Below, piece after piece: positions 23,037 to 36,086 of a DNA stretch of 64,000 nt. The translations under genes and the position numbers were made by a program. The notes under the pieces are model-generated. The model ran no database searches. It was not told the DNA's origin and saw nothing but the letters and a program-made list of their open reading frames with translations. Numbering within the stretch: the first letter of the stretch is position 1; the number at the start of each line of letters is the position of its first letter. The stretch is from NCBI GenBank assembly GCA_015501055.1, contig JADNYV010000087.1, positions 62,001 to 126,000 of the forward strand, given 5' to 3'. Source of the DNA: Mucidula mucida (lineage: Eukaryota > Basidiomycota > Agaricomycetes > Agaricales > Physalacriaceae).

Positions 23037-23794
23037 TGGATTACACAAGGCTGATATGAGGTGAGTCCCCTACGCCTTTGGCAAAAAACTCTCACTCAAC
23101 GGTGTTTCTACCTAGTCCGCTGGGTTGCAAAGAAACATCAATGTTCATTACCCCTTGGGTTGTAAAACATTCAGGTGAGTTTTTATCCTTGCCTTCACGC
23201 TCACGGAAGTGCAGCTTGCCTTTGGCACCCTAGTTCACAATTTGTGCAGCTTGCCTTTGGCTACATAGCTCACAGTTGTGCAACTCTTTCTTGCTCTTTC
23301 TTTTCTCTCCCGTTTCTGTATCGCTTCCAAGTTTCGCGGACATTTTCTCTTCTGTGGCACAACCAGGTTCACTTTCCCACGCTTGGCGAGTACCTAAGAC
23401 TGTGCGGGACGTTTGAGTTCCCGCAGTTCTTATGGTCACTCATCAGGTTAGTCGAAGCTTGCTGCCTATTCCTCGCATAGCTCAGCTAGTAATTTATCGT
23501 CGCCCGCCACTAGTTATATTTGTACCACTCCCATAGGACTCTCAATCATACACGCAGCCCCCGTTTTCGGACGCTGGTCGGCTATTTTACTATCCTCGTC
23601 TGACTCCTCAGATTAGATAATATTATCCAACCTGTGAACACTCTGATTTTCTCAAGGTGAAAGCCCTGGTTCCCCAACATAACCAATAGACCACACTGGC
23701 TCACCAAGAGCACACAGCTTCTTGTCCGGACATGCCAATGAATTATCGAATCCACCTAGAATGCATATAAATAAGATATGTACCACAACAAGCA

Positions 23795-25805
23795 TCAATC
23801 ACTGTCGCTGCTGCTATCATCGTCGTTCTGATCATCATCAGTTCCACTCTCATCATCACTCTCCTCCTCCTCCTCGCCAAGCGTTCTCTTCACTTTACCG
23901 CCCTTCATCATCGCCATCTGGCCCGCCAGTGTATCCTCCTCCGGATCACTGATATCGTCCTCCGCCTCGTCCCGCGCTACTGGCTCCTCCACTTTGAGAG
24001 TGATTGGGAGCCAGGATTCGGCGCCGATGAACGAGTCAGACACAACGTACACGCGCCAGTTGTTCGTACCCAGCGTAGGCGGAGCTTGGAACTGGATCTT
24101 GTATGAGCGGTAAGGCCGCGATGAAGGTAGGTCAGAGATGGATGGGACATCAGAGATCTTCATGGGAGGAATGGCGAGGCGGGAGGATTTCGGATCGGCG
24201 AGGACGATCCACCATGATGGTTTGCGGTTCTGGAATTTGCACATAAGTGACGACTCCCTACAAAAGAATCACACCGTACCGAAGGCCAATAAGGCGCATG
24301 CACGTAGGAGGGGGTCACATCCGAAAAGTCTTCTTCTGTATCTTTCCGACTGTTGAGGAATTGGTAGTCCTTGCGGTCATTCGCTTTGACATCTAGTGGG
24401 TCAAGCTCCTCGACTTTAACCGCTACTGCGTCTGAGAGCGGTGATACGAGGCGCAGTTTTACGACCAAGAAGACTATGGCTGATGGGGTGACTTGTTTTT
24501 CGTCGATGACTGCAAAGGGGTGCGTCAGAACGAAGAATACACTGCATAGTAAATTTACCTCTGAAAGACGCATCGTAAATATCGACGTTGCCCCACTTCT
24601 CTGCGGCCTTCCTGATATCAGCCGCTCGTACATCGGATTCTTCGGTGAGCTTGCTGATAATTTGACTAACATCACCCACTCGAGGAACTTCTGCAGGCTT
24701 GACGTCGGGAAGCTGGGCGAGCGGGCTCTGGGTCGGTAGGAGAGCCTGGATGATGTATGCGTGCAGTCTCATGACGGACATCGTAGGCACAAACCAATTG
24801 CGGGAGGTAGCGATAGTAAGAAGGGCATTAAGGAGTGTAGGAGTATGCAGAAGGACGCGACGTTGTTCTAGAAAGTGTGTTAATGAGGTATGGAAAATCA
24901 TGCTGTGAGTATACCTTTCTTCAAAGCAGGGCTCTCTACCTTGAAACGCAACAGGTGGGCGAGAAGGAGCGTCAATGCGCGTCGTTTACCTTCGTCATCG
25001 TCACCAGCCAGTTCCATAACGGTCTCTGCCCATTTAGCCTCAGGCAACGTCGCAATCTCCTTTTGCAAACGCGCGAGTTCAGCCGCATCCTTGTTCGCGG
25101 GCGTGCATTCAAACTTGTACGCCTTGGCCAAAATACCCATAGCATCGACAATTTCCGATGACTCTGTCATGGATTTGAAGAAAGCCGCAGCGGAATGTGC
25201 GCTGATTCCATCCTTGGTTCGTTGACGAGAACCGAACCACCAGCGACCGACGAGCATGGGCAAACCGCCTCCGAATAGCAGACCGTAAACTCCAAGAACC
25301 CAAATGTTGTTTTTGCCTTCAATGATCCAAATAGGGAGAGCAATGCCCATGGACATCTGCTGGCGACCATCCGGGTCGCCCCACTCTTCCCAGTTACGGC
25401 GAATAGTCTCATCGGTGAGCCTATACTGTATCAGCACAAGTTGTCACTGAAACGTGTCGATACGTACGATTTGTACGCCTTGGTGATGTCGACAAACTTG
25501 TTCTGAATGTCTTCAATGGTCTGCTCCGCCGTCGCGCGGACCTTGTCAGGGTGATACAGCTTGGACAGTTTCTTGAAATGCGACTTGATGTCCTTTTCAG
25601 ACATGCCTACTGAGATGCCCAGGATCTCGAAGGGGTCGTATACTTTGCTGTCGGAAGAAGAACAGAGACCAGCCCAGTGCGAGTACTAGATGTCTACACG
25701 CCATTTCAGTACACGCTGCCTGTCGCGGAGATCACGTACTTTTTGGTAAACTGGGTTCCCTCCATCTTGGCGGCCTGCGTGCGCGACTGTATACATGGCC
25801 CGCAT
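23795..25805 (-). pseudogene. SEC63: SEC63 copy 2, 5'-truncated with 29-base J-domain deletion
   Basis: Exon equivalents are 23795..24229, 24280..24509, 24559..24867, 24915..25420, 25468..25693 and a broken 25740..25805. As in copy 1, homology to the intact gene ends inside exon 2 at the same base, showing that both copies descend from one truncated ancestor. A 29-base deletion near 25653 removes part of the loop between the second membrane segment and the J-domain and shifts the frame. The C present here and in copy 3 but missing from copy 1 shows that the two frameshifts are independent. Downstream exons remain open. Confidence 0.88.
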
Positions 25806-28800
25806 CGAGCGGTACGATTGCAGACGGTGTGTTCAATGGCGCGCGGTACTCTGTCCTCTCCTCGAGGCGTGTCGTGCTGTCATCTTCGTGGGAGACGTAT
25901 ACGCGAGGTGATGCCTTGGGCTTCGCGGGAGCGTGACGTCTTCGTGGGGTGTGCTGCCTGAACGCTTTGTGGCTGTGCTGCCTGAGCGTGTTCAGACTCC
26001 TCAACTTCGAGTCGACTGCATACTCAACGACGACTTGTGTGGCTTAACGAAATGCATTCTAGTAGTACAACCTGTGTATTAGATGGTGTACGACTACACT
26101 GGGTACAGCCAATCTCCGTAAATACAATATTCTCAATTCGACGTAGGGTGGGGGGTACGAAAAGAGCACTTTTCACGAACGCAAGTCCACAAAATCATAC
26201 ATCGCACGGACGTGACGGGTCCGGCCAAAAGGGCCCCATGAACCAAAAAGAAGCCCGAGCCGGACTTCTGCTGGCTCGCACCGGTTGATAAGACCCGTGG
26301 CCTCATAGAGGACTTTACCCGAACGTCAAAGACGGCGTACCACTATGTGGAACGTCTGACACATCCCCTTTCTGTCCCCAAGAGCCCCGCGGCCATGCCA
26401 TTTCTCGTAGAGCAGGAAGGTTAGCTCAAGGGTTCCGGGGAGTATGCCATTTAGAGAACAAGACTCTGAGGTCGTTGCACTGTTCAGAGGGCTTATATAC
26501 CTCTTGAGAGTAATTTCGCTGACTGCATCACTGACGTACACATGGTCTTGGCACTCCGTTGCGCCACACTTCTTCGTGTCTGTTCAACTTCTCCGCTGTG
26601 CCGTTCTGTAGCGGTGACTTGTAGCTCTCAATACATATACCCAATGTCCTTCTTCGCTTCCTCAAGACTCAACTCAACGCTCAAAGAAATCTTAGCCTCC
26701 GTCATTGCAATATTGGAAGCCCAGCCTTGTGTGCCTTGCTATTCACCTTTGCTCGCAGAATAGCAAGGTCATTTTCACACTTTGCTGGTATCGGTCAACT
26801 CGGAAATTCAAGGACAGTCTCACAAATACACCGGAGCATAGAATTCAATATGGCTTGTGGCAGAAAAGTGACTTGATTGCACCGGGCAGGGTCGGCCCTG
26901 TAACGTAAAAGTTGCCGTGTTTGGCTACGTAGTACAGGCAATGAATTCCGTCCTAAGCCCTCCCACCGTCATGTCCCTCCTTTCCCCCTCTTGTTCAGCC
27001 ATGGTAAACTTACCTTGCCTTTCGTACTGTTGCGGTGCTGAAACCCCACCTAGTTGATGCTCTGCATTCCTTGCCTCCCGACAATGTCGTCGTTTCTGAA
27101 GCCGTAGCAACATGAAGCATAAACGGACACGTCCAGATCCGTGTGCAGAATTCAGGAGACACATCTGGTAAGTCAATCCGTCGCTTTTGGCCAGTCCCAG
27201 CTATGGTACATGGTACTAGCAAAACAACAGTCGCTCAATGCCTCCAGATCCGGGTTTGAAATTTCTGGGGTCTCCGGTGAGTCGTCGTCGCCCAGTTCAC
27301 CCGTTGATTTATAAGTACCCTTACAGGAGTAGCGAGGCGAGAGGAGTGTTGAGTCGCTCAATTTGTGCAGATCCGCTCTCGTATTTCGTGGGCGACCTGA
27401 GGCGTACCGGCAAGTTAATTCCGAGGCGTCTTGGTCCGCATGCTGAAGGCTCTATTGTTCCAGGACGTGATGAGGACTAAGCAGTTCGTCAATTCTTCCA
27501 GATCCGGTCTTGGAGTTCGCAACAGGCAGAAGGAGAGAAATTTGTCCAGAACAGACGTTGAAAGGGATATATGAGACAGCGTCAAGGGCAACAAGGTGCG
27601 TCGTTGAAATTTCCTTTCAAAACCAATATGGCTTAGACGTTGGGCGCAGCATACGGGCCTCAAGGCACAAGAAAGTCGACTCAGTAATGACGACAAACAC
27701 CAATGAGTACTGCCTCCGAGGGTCAATCCAGGTCAACATGATGGGAGGAACGGAAGGAATAGAGCAGGTCGATCCACACGTGACAGCCAAGGTTCGTCTT
27801 TGCAATGTTTGAAACCGAGTCCGCTTAGGAGCGACGCATTATCTCTTCTCGAAAATATGTCTATCCCCGGATTTCGACTTCTTGACTTGCGACTGCACGA
27901 CTGGGATGAACTTACGGCGGCGGATTTGAACTTTGCCAACCAGCATTGATCTGCTCGCCGCAGAGGCTTGGAGTTTGGTGAAATCTCTAGCTCGTATGAA
28001 GATTTGTGTCTTACATATTTGTTAAGGAACTTCTGGCGACGAGTGTTTTCCTCGGGTAAAAGTGACGTCCAATTTCCACGCCTTCACGGTCTAAAGCTTG
28101 GACGACGACGACAATGGTGGCGGCTTCATTGCCCCTCTAATAAGATTACCTCAACGCTGATGGCACCAGCTTCTAGAATCGACGAGCCGCAATTGTGCTA
28201 TTTGGGTAGGGTCTGCTCTGGTCTGCTATCCTCGCCGGACCAACTGTTTTCTTCAGGATAAAGGTATGTTTGCTCCATCATTTCCACTCACATTTCTGAC
28301 CCTTTGTACATCAAATTGGCTTATTGGCTTGATTTTGTGTGTAGATCTGATGATCTCCAGTTCGCCAGGGATTTTCTTTCGCGGCGGGACGAGGAGGCGG
28401 CTGCACCGCCTCCTTCAAAGCCCCCACTCAACGTTGGACTTTTGAGATGAATAGACAAAAGTCTACGGCGTGTGATGGCCTTGCCGGCCAGGCTTTTTTA
28501 CATGAAAACGGTGAGAATTCTAGCTTCATTTTGAGCGTGCTTCTGACATGAAATTCTTCATGGTTTAGGGCCTTGATATCATTGAATTTGGTATGCCCTC
28601 GGCTTAGATTTGACTGTCTTTGAACCTGATGATGCGCTAGGAATCAAGTCACTGCTTTTAGGCCACTTCGCGCCTGCCACAGCGTCCATCTGACTAGACT
28701 CCGCCATACGTGTGTCGAGACCGATATCTCGATTTCTGGCAACCGGAATAGAGGCACGCAACTGCCATCTGTTCTCCTGCCCGGCGCGGCTGCTCATTGG

Positions 28801-31800
28801 CTCGCTGGATATCCCATCCGCATGGACTTACCTCCACCACTTGACTCACTCTCGGGTAAAGTGCGCCGCTGCTGCAGATCTGGATCTTTTTACTTTCGGC
28901 TTTATGGCCAGATTTGAAACTATGACGGGAACCTCATTTCGGGGATGTGCATTTACTTGCTTGAATTCTCAAGCTGACAGCTCGTGATTGGTCTAGTATA
29001 TTGGCAGCAGTGACCAGCGGCTGAACGCCGCTGCGCCCGCATTCGCGGGCTTCTCACTGGCTGCGAGAGAAACCGGAACGTGGAATGGTTGCGCCACAGC
29101 CAAGTCGGCGCCCGTACAACCTGGACCGCAATGATATAGACGTCAGCGACTGCAACGAATTGCTTCATCGACGCTGTCGTTAGCGACTTCAGTACGTACT
29201 GAACTCTGGATCCGCAATGGTCAATATTGGCATGGGAAGGTTCGTACCTTCCACAATCATTGTTCGGACTTGGCTCTTTGTATTTTGCAGCGATGGAGAC
29301 GGTCTCATAAGTCGCTACCGCGCCGCCCCGCTCCTGTATAATTTGGAGTATTTCTGAAGCGGTTTCTGGAGCCGGCTTGGGAGTGAAAACACGGCGTAGG
29401 GACCGCCTACATAGAATTTGAACCGTAGATACATCTATCTGTAGAATACGCCATAATTGACCTTGATTCGTCGAAATTTCCCTTGCGAATGTAAGAAATG
29501 TGAAGCATGTACCATTCGGGGGTGTTACTTAGACTTGAATACAAAATGCTCATCATAAAATAGACACTCAATGAAGACAGTACAGATGCTTAAGACAATG
29601 TAGAAAGTATAGTAGAGTATACTACTTGAACGTGGGGAACACCCAGAGTCGGAGAAATTCACGTACTTACCGTTATACCATATGTGAACTGTAGGAACGA
29701 GTAAGTAGACTTGAAATACCAAATGACTGCTTCTCAAAAACTTTCTTCCAGGGGAGCCCAGAAACCAGTGCGATCGATATCCAACACCCTGAAGATGATG
29801 TCTGTATACTCGCTAGGATGATATCCCGTGTACGACATGGGATAGTTGCTCCGCACATCCAGCGGGTATACCAAGCAGCATCAACGTTCTGGACGTCCAT
29901 TCGTCCCGGAGTTGACGGGAAAATGTCGCCTTGAATGTAATAGATCGACTCCAGAACACCCCAAGTGATCGGGTAAACTTGCACTTGCACCACGACCACC
30001 CCGATCTCGACATGCTTACACCTGGGCGTTTTCTTCCTACTGCACTCCCTCGCACCTCTGGCGCACCTGAATTTACCTCAAAATTGCTCTGTGGCTTATG
30101 TAAGCTGAATTCCGAGCGTCCTTTGATACATGGACGCGCTTCTACGCCCGCATTTCGCGTCAACCGCTCAGCGAGGCGTTGTGGACCCTGGTTATCGATG
30201 ACACGAGGATCTCTTGAACCCTATGACGCGTCTGGGGTCTTTTCTATCTTATCTCTCAAATTCTCGGATGCGGGGAAATGACGCGGGTGGTCGTTCTCCT
30301 CCTCCATCCCTCCGACACTTTCGCACGTATCACTTTTCCCGGCAAAGTCGGCCCAATCTAGCAGCACTAGGACTTATATCTACCTAGTGTAGTCTTCCTT
30401 GTGGTCTCACATTGGCTATAAATCACCATTACACGCCAATAAGCCTGAATTCAATCTGGCACTCTGAAGGTTCGTGCCTTTTCCATCGCTCAGTCGCTTC
30501 AACTTCGGTCTGGCCCTATGATATTCCATCAGGACATATACGGCGACTACTTTCCGTGCTCAATAACGCAACGCGACGCGTCCGCCGCCACGAAATACCA
30601 ATATGTAAGTTTCCAGTTCCCCGTCTACAGGCTGTTCTATTACTCACGTCAGACGATCAGGGTTCTCTTCTTGAAACGATCGAAGCAATTTGGAGAGTGG
30701 ATCCTTTGCGTGAGCGAAAGGAATGCAGAATCAGTGTATTATGGCAGTCGGACTGGGTTTCATTGACCTACGTGCAACGGGATCAGACATTCTTTGTCGA
30801 CTCTAGCTTGAACATTTATTTGTGAGTTATCTTCTCTGCTGATCAACTGTCAGGGCGCTCACTTTGCGTAGGAAACTGAAATGAGTCCGGGTGGCGGCAC
30901 AATAATTGGCTTGGAACTTCCAAGGTTTGCGGCTCAGCGGGTATTCTCGATCACGGTCTTGAATATCCGAATCTATTTGCGTCTTACGGAGCCCGGACTA
31001 CTAGAGAATGGTATATAAGGCGATGGAAATCCTTCCAAGTTTATCATCACCCACTTTATTACTTCCTTCTCACTTTCGACCTACTTTGTCCAGCGTCTAT
31101 ACTTATGTCCTCTCTCATTGCTGCTAGCAGTGCTCTAAACCTCGCCCCCGACGCGCTCTTCATCACCATCCCGACGCGCTCAAAAAGGTGACGTCGATCG
31201 TGACAGGTGGGTTTCTTCCCACCACCATCAGACCGCCTTATTGACTCGTTCTCTTCCGCTAGCCACCTCTATTCGACGCCGTCTCTGACACTCTTGGTAC
31301 GGTACTCCTCCGTTCTTCTCGTTGACGCGTTCGTTGACAATGTTTTCAGAATTCCTCACCACAAGTGTCCTCGACGTCGAGACTTGGCGCGACTTGGAGG
31401 TCAATGGCTTGTCATACGAAAGTATCTCTGGTGCGTCCTTTCTGCGCTTAGTGTCTTCACTACTCACCTCCACAATAGTCTTCGACATTATTCTCGACTC
31501 GGATTTTGGCCAGTCTTCGGGCGTTGACATCACGGGCTGCTGGTACGTTATCCTTACGCCTCGTTCTGTCCGACAACTCACATTGCAGTAGATGCCGACG
31601 TCGTTCGAATACACGCTCAACTCAATAGAGACTTGGACTGGAATCTCGCGCTTACCGCCAATCTCGTTTTCTATATCTATTCAACTCATTCTATCACAGC
31701 ACGGCTCGACCGCCTCTGAATACCTCGTCGGACAAGGCGCCGCCTTCCAGTGAACGTCTCCCGGAACTGTGTGCGTCCCAGGAAGAGGTCCTTCCTTGAG

Positions 31801-33113
31801 GTATGTCACACTCGCTCGCGCCTTTCTTTCATTTGACTTAGTACTACAGGCGCCGATGCTCGAGACGCCGTGTATACTCATTCCAAGACCCAATATCCTG
31901 TCGTCCCATCTTCGTATCCTTATCCAATGATATTAGCGTACCCTTACGGCTGCCTTGTTCAAGTCGGTAGGCCTTCATGTCTCTTGTTGAAAGACTACTG
32001 ACAATGTCGTCGTGTTCACTAGTGAATGAAACGTCCTGCTCGCACCGTTGGACAGAATCATTTGGCTACGTGCCGGTGAAGGAACAGTTTGGCTTCGTGC
32101 CGACTGATTCAGACGGCGGGTCTCAACTTACACGGTCCTACCCGACATCCGTCGCCATGTCTGAATGGCGTCGACGGCGTTTCCATTGGTGAGCTTGTTC
32201 ATCCCCATCTACTGATCTACACGTTCAATACTGACTGTGTAGACTATACCTGGACTCTGCACCTGTCTCGCCACTGTAGAACACCAGCTTGTTGTTCCAC
32301 TGAAGCCCAGGGCCTCGTCGACTGTTGACAATACTGTACATGGTCTTGTACAAACCTCGCGTTGATGTCTGGCGCCCACATTACACGGTCACTAAGGATC
32401 TCGTTCTTGTTAGGTTCCCGCTCTCTCTCGTCTCTAGGCCGCCTGTACTCTGCGAGTTCCGTGCCTCTCCAGGTGTTGGTTTCGCATTTCCTTGTCTTGT
32501 TTGTTTCGGTAAATAACTATTGTTATCAACAGATGTCGATGCCAGGTTTTGTTTCGCGCCGGAACGGTCGAGCTAGGCTGCTGTCTCAAAGCCGTCAAGC
32601 ACTAGACCTTTGGATACGGTCGAGGTTACGGATAGTGCCGGGAATTTCTCGTCCGTGCGGGCTTGCACTCGAATACGGCTGTTAGTAGTAGTAAGCTTAT
32701 ATTCACCTCCTTTTCTTGCCTGTCCTGACCCATCGCCGCAGTGGCTTATTTACATTTAGCAGTCTCTCTACTTGTGTCAATGGTAGGCACAAACAACATG
32801 CTTGTTGACAATTTCATGCCCTTGCTGAGATGCGCACACCAAAGGTAAAGGAAGGCGGTCAGGGTTAACTTACTCGCAGATCTCGAAGTTGAGTTGTCGA
32901 GGTACCTCACGTTGAAGAACACGGACTCGGCCTTGACTATCATAAACACCTCCACCCTCTGTGCCAAGTTTGGTCGTTGTCCGGCCTCCGAGTTCCTCAC
33001 TCATTCAAGGTGCGCGTCAGGAAGGAAACTGGTAATCTGTAGAGACACGCGCATATCTACATACAAGAAGGAAGTCTCGCGTCGTGAACACGAGAAGACG
33101 CGTCGCGCGCAAG
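25806..33113. other. Unit 2 segment without a recognised gene (7.3 kb)
   Basis: Second copy of the 15562..22861 segment, with scattered substitutions and single-base indels. For example, an extra C near 30515 joins two frames that are separate in unit 1. Indels are not confined to multiples of three, which argues against selection on the longer frames. No named family, transposon end or RNA gene was recognised. Confidence 0.4.
31012..31191 (+). other. TATA-like box with a 28-codon frame, unit 2
   Basis: Same arrangement as in unit 1: TATATAA at 31012..31018 and a 28-codon frame at 31105..31191, without change. Conservation between copies this young says little about function. Confidence 0.25.
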
Positions 33114-33288
33114 CTATGAAAATAAACCGCTTCTCTCCGGCAGCTTGTGTAGTGAGTACGATCCCCGCGAAGATCCTAAATCGTGGACATAGTTAAACTT
33201 CAACTCTACACGTTATGTGTATACTCACGCTGGATCTCATCGGGACACCCATACTTCTTATAATCGTAATCAAAAACCTGGCTATATG
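33114..33288 (-). pseudogene. Fragment of a diverged paralogue of the [V/I]KxE gene, unit 2
   Basis: Same remnant as at 22862..23036 (YSQVFDYDYKKYGCPDEIQ, intron, RSLRGSYSL, stop), and again cut by the junction with the following unit at the same base. Identical breakpoints show that the junction was copied with the unit. Confidence 0.8.
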
Positions 33289-36086
33289 TGGATTACACAA
33301 GGCTGATATGAGGTGAGTCCCCTACGCCTTTGGCAAAAAACTCTCACTCAACGGTGTTTCTACCTAGTCCGCTGGGTTGCAAAGAAACATCAATGTTCAT
33401 TACCCCTTGGGTTGTAAAACGTTCAGGTGAGTTTTTATCCTTGCCTTCACGCTCACGGAAGTGCAGCTTGCCTTTGGCACCCTAGTTCACAATTTGTGCA
33501 GCTTGCCTTTGGCTACATAGCTCACAGTTGTGCAACTCTTTCTTGCTCTTTCTTTTCTCTCCCGTTTCTGTATCGCTTCCAAGTTTCGCGGACATTTTCT
33601 CTTCTGTGGCACAACCAGGTTCACTTTCCCACGCTTGGCGAGTACCTAAGACTGTGCGGGACGTTTGAGTTCCCGCAGTTCTTATGGTCACTCATCAGGT
33701 TAGTCGAAGCTTGCTGCCTATTCCTCGCATAGCTCAGCTAGTAATTTATCGTCGCCCGCCACTAGTTATATTTGTACCACTCCCATAGGACTCTCAATCA
33801 TACACGCAGCCCCCGTTTTCGGACGCTGGTCGGCTATTTTACTATCCTCGTCTGACTCCTCAGATTAGATAATATTATCCAACCTGTGAACACTCTGATT
33901 TTCTCAAGGTGAAAGCCCTGGTTCCCCAACATAACCAATAGACCACACTGGCTCACCAAGAGCACACAGCTTCTTGTCCGGACATGCCAATGAATTATCG
34001 AATCCACCTAGAATGCATATAAATAAGATATGTACCACAACAAGCATCAATCACTGTCGCTGCTGCTATCATCGTCGTTCTGATCATCATCAGTTCCACT
34101 CTCATCATCACTCTCCTCCTCCTCCTCGCCAAGCGTTCTCTTCACTTTACCGCCCTTCATCATCGCCATCTGGCCCGCCAGTGTATCCTCCTCCGGATCA
34201 CTGATATCGTCCTCCGCCTCGTCCCGCGCTACTGGCTCCTCCACTTTGAGAGTGATTGGGAGCCAGGATTCGGCGCCGATGAACGAGTCAGACACAACGT
34301 ACACGCGCCAGTTGTTCGTACCCAGCGTAGGCGGAGCTTGGAACTGGATCTTGTATGAGCGGTAAGGCCGCGATGAAGGTAGGTCAGAGATGGATGGGAC
34401 ATCAGAGATCTTCATGGGAGGAATGGCGAGGCGGGAGGATTTCGGATCGGCGAGGACGATCCACCATGATGGTTTGCGGTTCTGGAATTTGCACATAAGT
34501 GACGACTCCCTACAAAAGAATCACACCGTACCGAAGGCCAATAAGGCGCATGCACGTAGGAGGGGGTCACATCCGAAAAGTCTTCTTCTGTATCTTTCCG
34601 ACTGTTGAGGAATTGGTAGTCCTTGCGGTCATTCGCTTTGACATCTAGTGGGTCAAGCTCCTCGACTTTAACCGCTACTGCGTCTGAAAGCGGTGATACG
34701 AGGCGCAGTTTTACGACCAAGAAGACTATGGCTGATGGGGTGACTTGTTTTTCGTCAATGACTGCAAAGGGGTGCGTCAGAACGAAGAATACACTACATA
34801 GTAAATTTACCTCTGAAAGACGCATCGTAAATATCGACGTTGCCCCACTTCTCTGCGGCCTTCCTGATATCAGCCGCTCGTACATCGGATTCTTCGGTGA
34901 GCTTGCTGATAATTTGACTAACATCACCCACTCGAGGAACTTCTGCAGGCTTGACGTCGGGAAGCTGGGCGAGCGGGCTCTGGGTCGGTAGGAGAGCCTG
35001 GATGATGTATGCGTGCAGTCTCATGACGGACATCGTAGGCACAAACCAATTGCGGGAGGTAGCGATAGTAAGAAGGGCATTAAGGAGTGTAGGAGTATGC
35101 AGAAGGACGCGACGTTGTTCTAGAAAGTGTGTTAATGAGGTATGGAAAATCATGCTGTGAGTATACCTTTCTTCAAAGCAGGGCTCTCTACCTTGAAACG
35201 CAACAGGTGGGCGAGAAGGAGCGTCAATGCGCGTCTTTTACCTTCGTCATCGTCACCAGCCAGTTCCATAACGGTCTCTGCCCATTTAGCCTCAGGCAAC
35301 GTCGCAATCTCCTTTTGCAAACGCGCGAGTTCAGCCGCATCTTTGTTCGCGGGCGTGCATTCAAACTTGTACGCCTTGGCCAAAATACCCATAGCATCGA
35401 CAATTTCCGAAGACTCTGTCATGGATTTGAAGAAAGCCGCAGCGGAATGTGCGCTGATTCCATCCTTGGTTCGTTGACGAGAACCGAACCACCAGCGACC
35501 GACGAGCATGGGCAAACCGCCTCCGAATAGCAGACCGTAAACTCCAAGAACCCAAATGTTGTTTTTGCCTTCAATGATCCAAATAGGGAGAGCAATGCCC
35601 ATGGACATCTGCTGGCGACCATCCGGGTCGCCCCACTCTTCCCAGTTACGGCGAATAGTCTCATCGGTGAGCCTATACTGTATCAGCACAAGTTGTCACT
35701 GAAACGTGTCGATACGTACGATTTGTACGCCTTGGTGATGTCGACAAACTTGTTCTGAATGTCTTCAATGGTCTGCTCCGCCGTCGCGCGGACCTTGTCA
35801 GGGTGATACAGCTTGGACAGTTTCTTGAAGTGCGACTTGATGTCCTTTTCAGACATGCCTACTGAGATGCCCAGGATCTCGAAGGGGTCGTATACTTTGC
35901 TGTCGTTGGTAGCATTCGCAACGCGGTGGACGAGGAAGAAGAGCAGAGACCAGCCCAGTGCGATTACTAGATGTCTACACGCCATTTCAGTACACGCTGC
36001 CTGTCGCGGAGATCACGTACTTTTTGGTGAACTGGGTTCCCTCCATCTTGGCGGCCTGCGTGCGCGACTGTATACATGGCCCGCAT
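33289..36086. repeat. Tandem array unit 3, partial (2.8 kb)
   Basis: It begins like units 1 and 2 but homology ends at 36086, inside SEC63 exon 2. From there the sequence continues into the genuine 5' end of SEC63. This is therefore the locus copy that keeps the original right flank. Confidence 0.92.

Larger units (their letters stand above)
23037..33288. repeat. Tandem array unit 2 (10.25 kb)
   Basis: Full-length second unit, about 10,236 to 10,272 bases downstream of the corresponding positions in unit 1, with indels making up the difference. It contains a second truncated SEC63 and the same 7.4-kb segment. It shares the 35-base insertion near its start (about 23227..23262) with unit 3. 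Confidence 0.93.

Noticed and set aside
34482..34531. A 26-base last intron in SEC63 ending GGGAG
   Set aside because: A 50-base intron ending TTCCAG has normal size and a better acceptor, and joins HAPYWPS directly to NRKPSWWIVLAD as expected of the family.
12816..36086. Array interpreted as a transposon or retroelement array
   Set aside because: No terminal repeats, target duplications or element-encoded proteins occur at the unit edges; the units share internal gene breakpoints, which fits segmental duplication.
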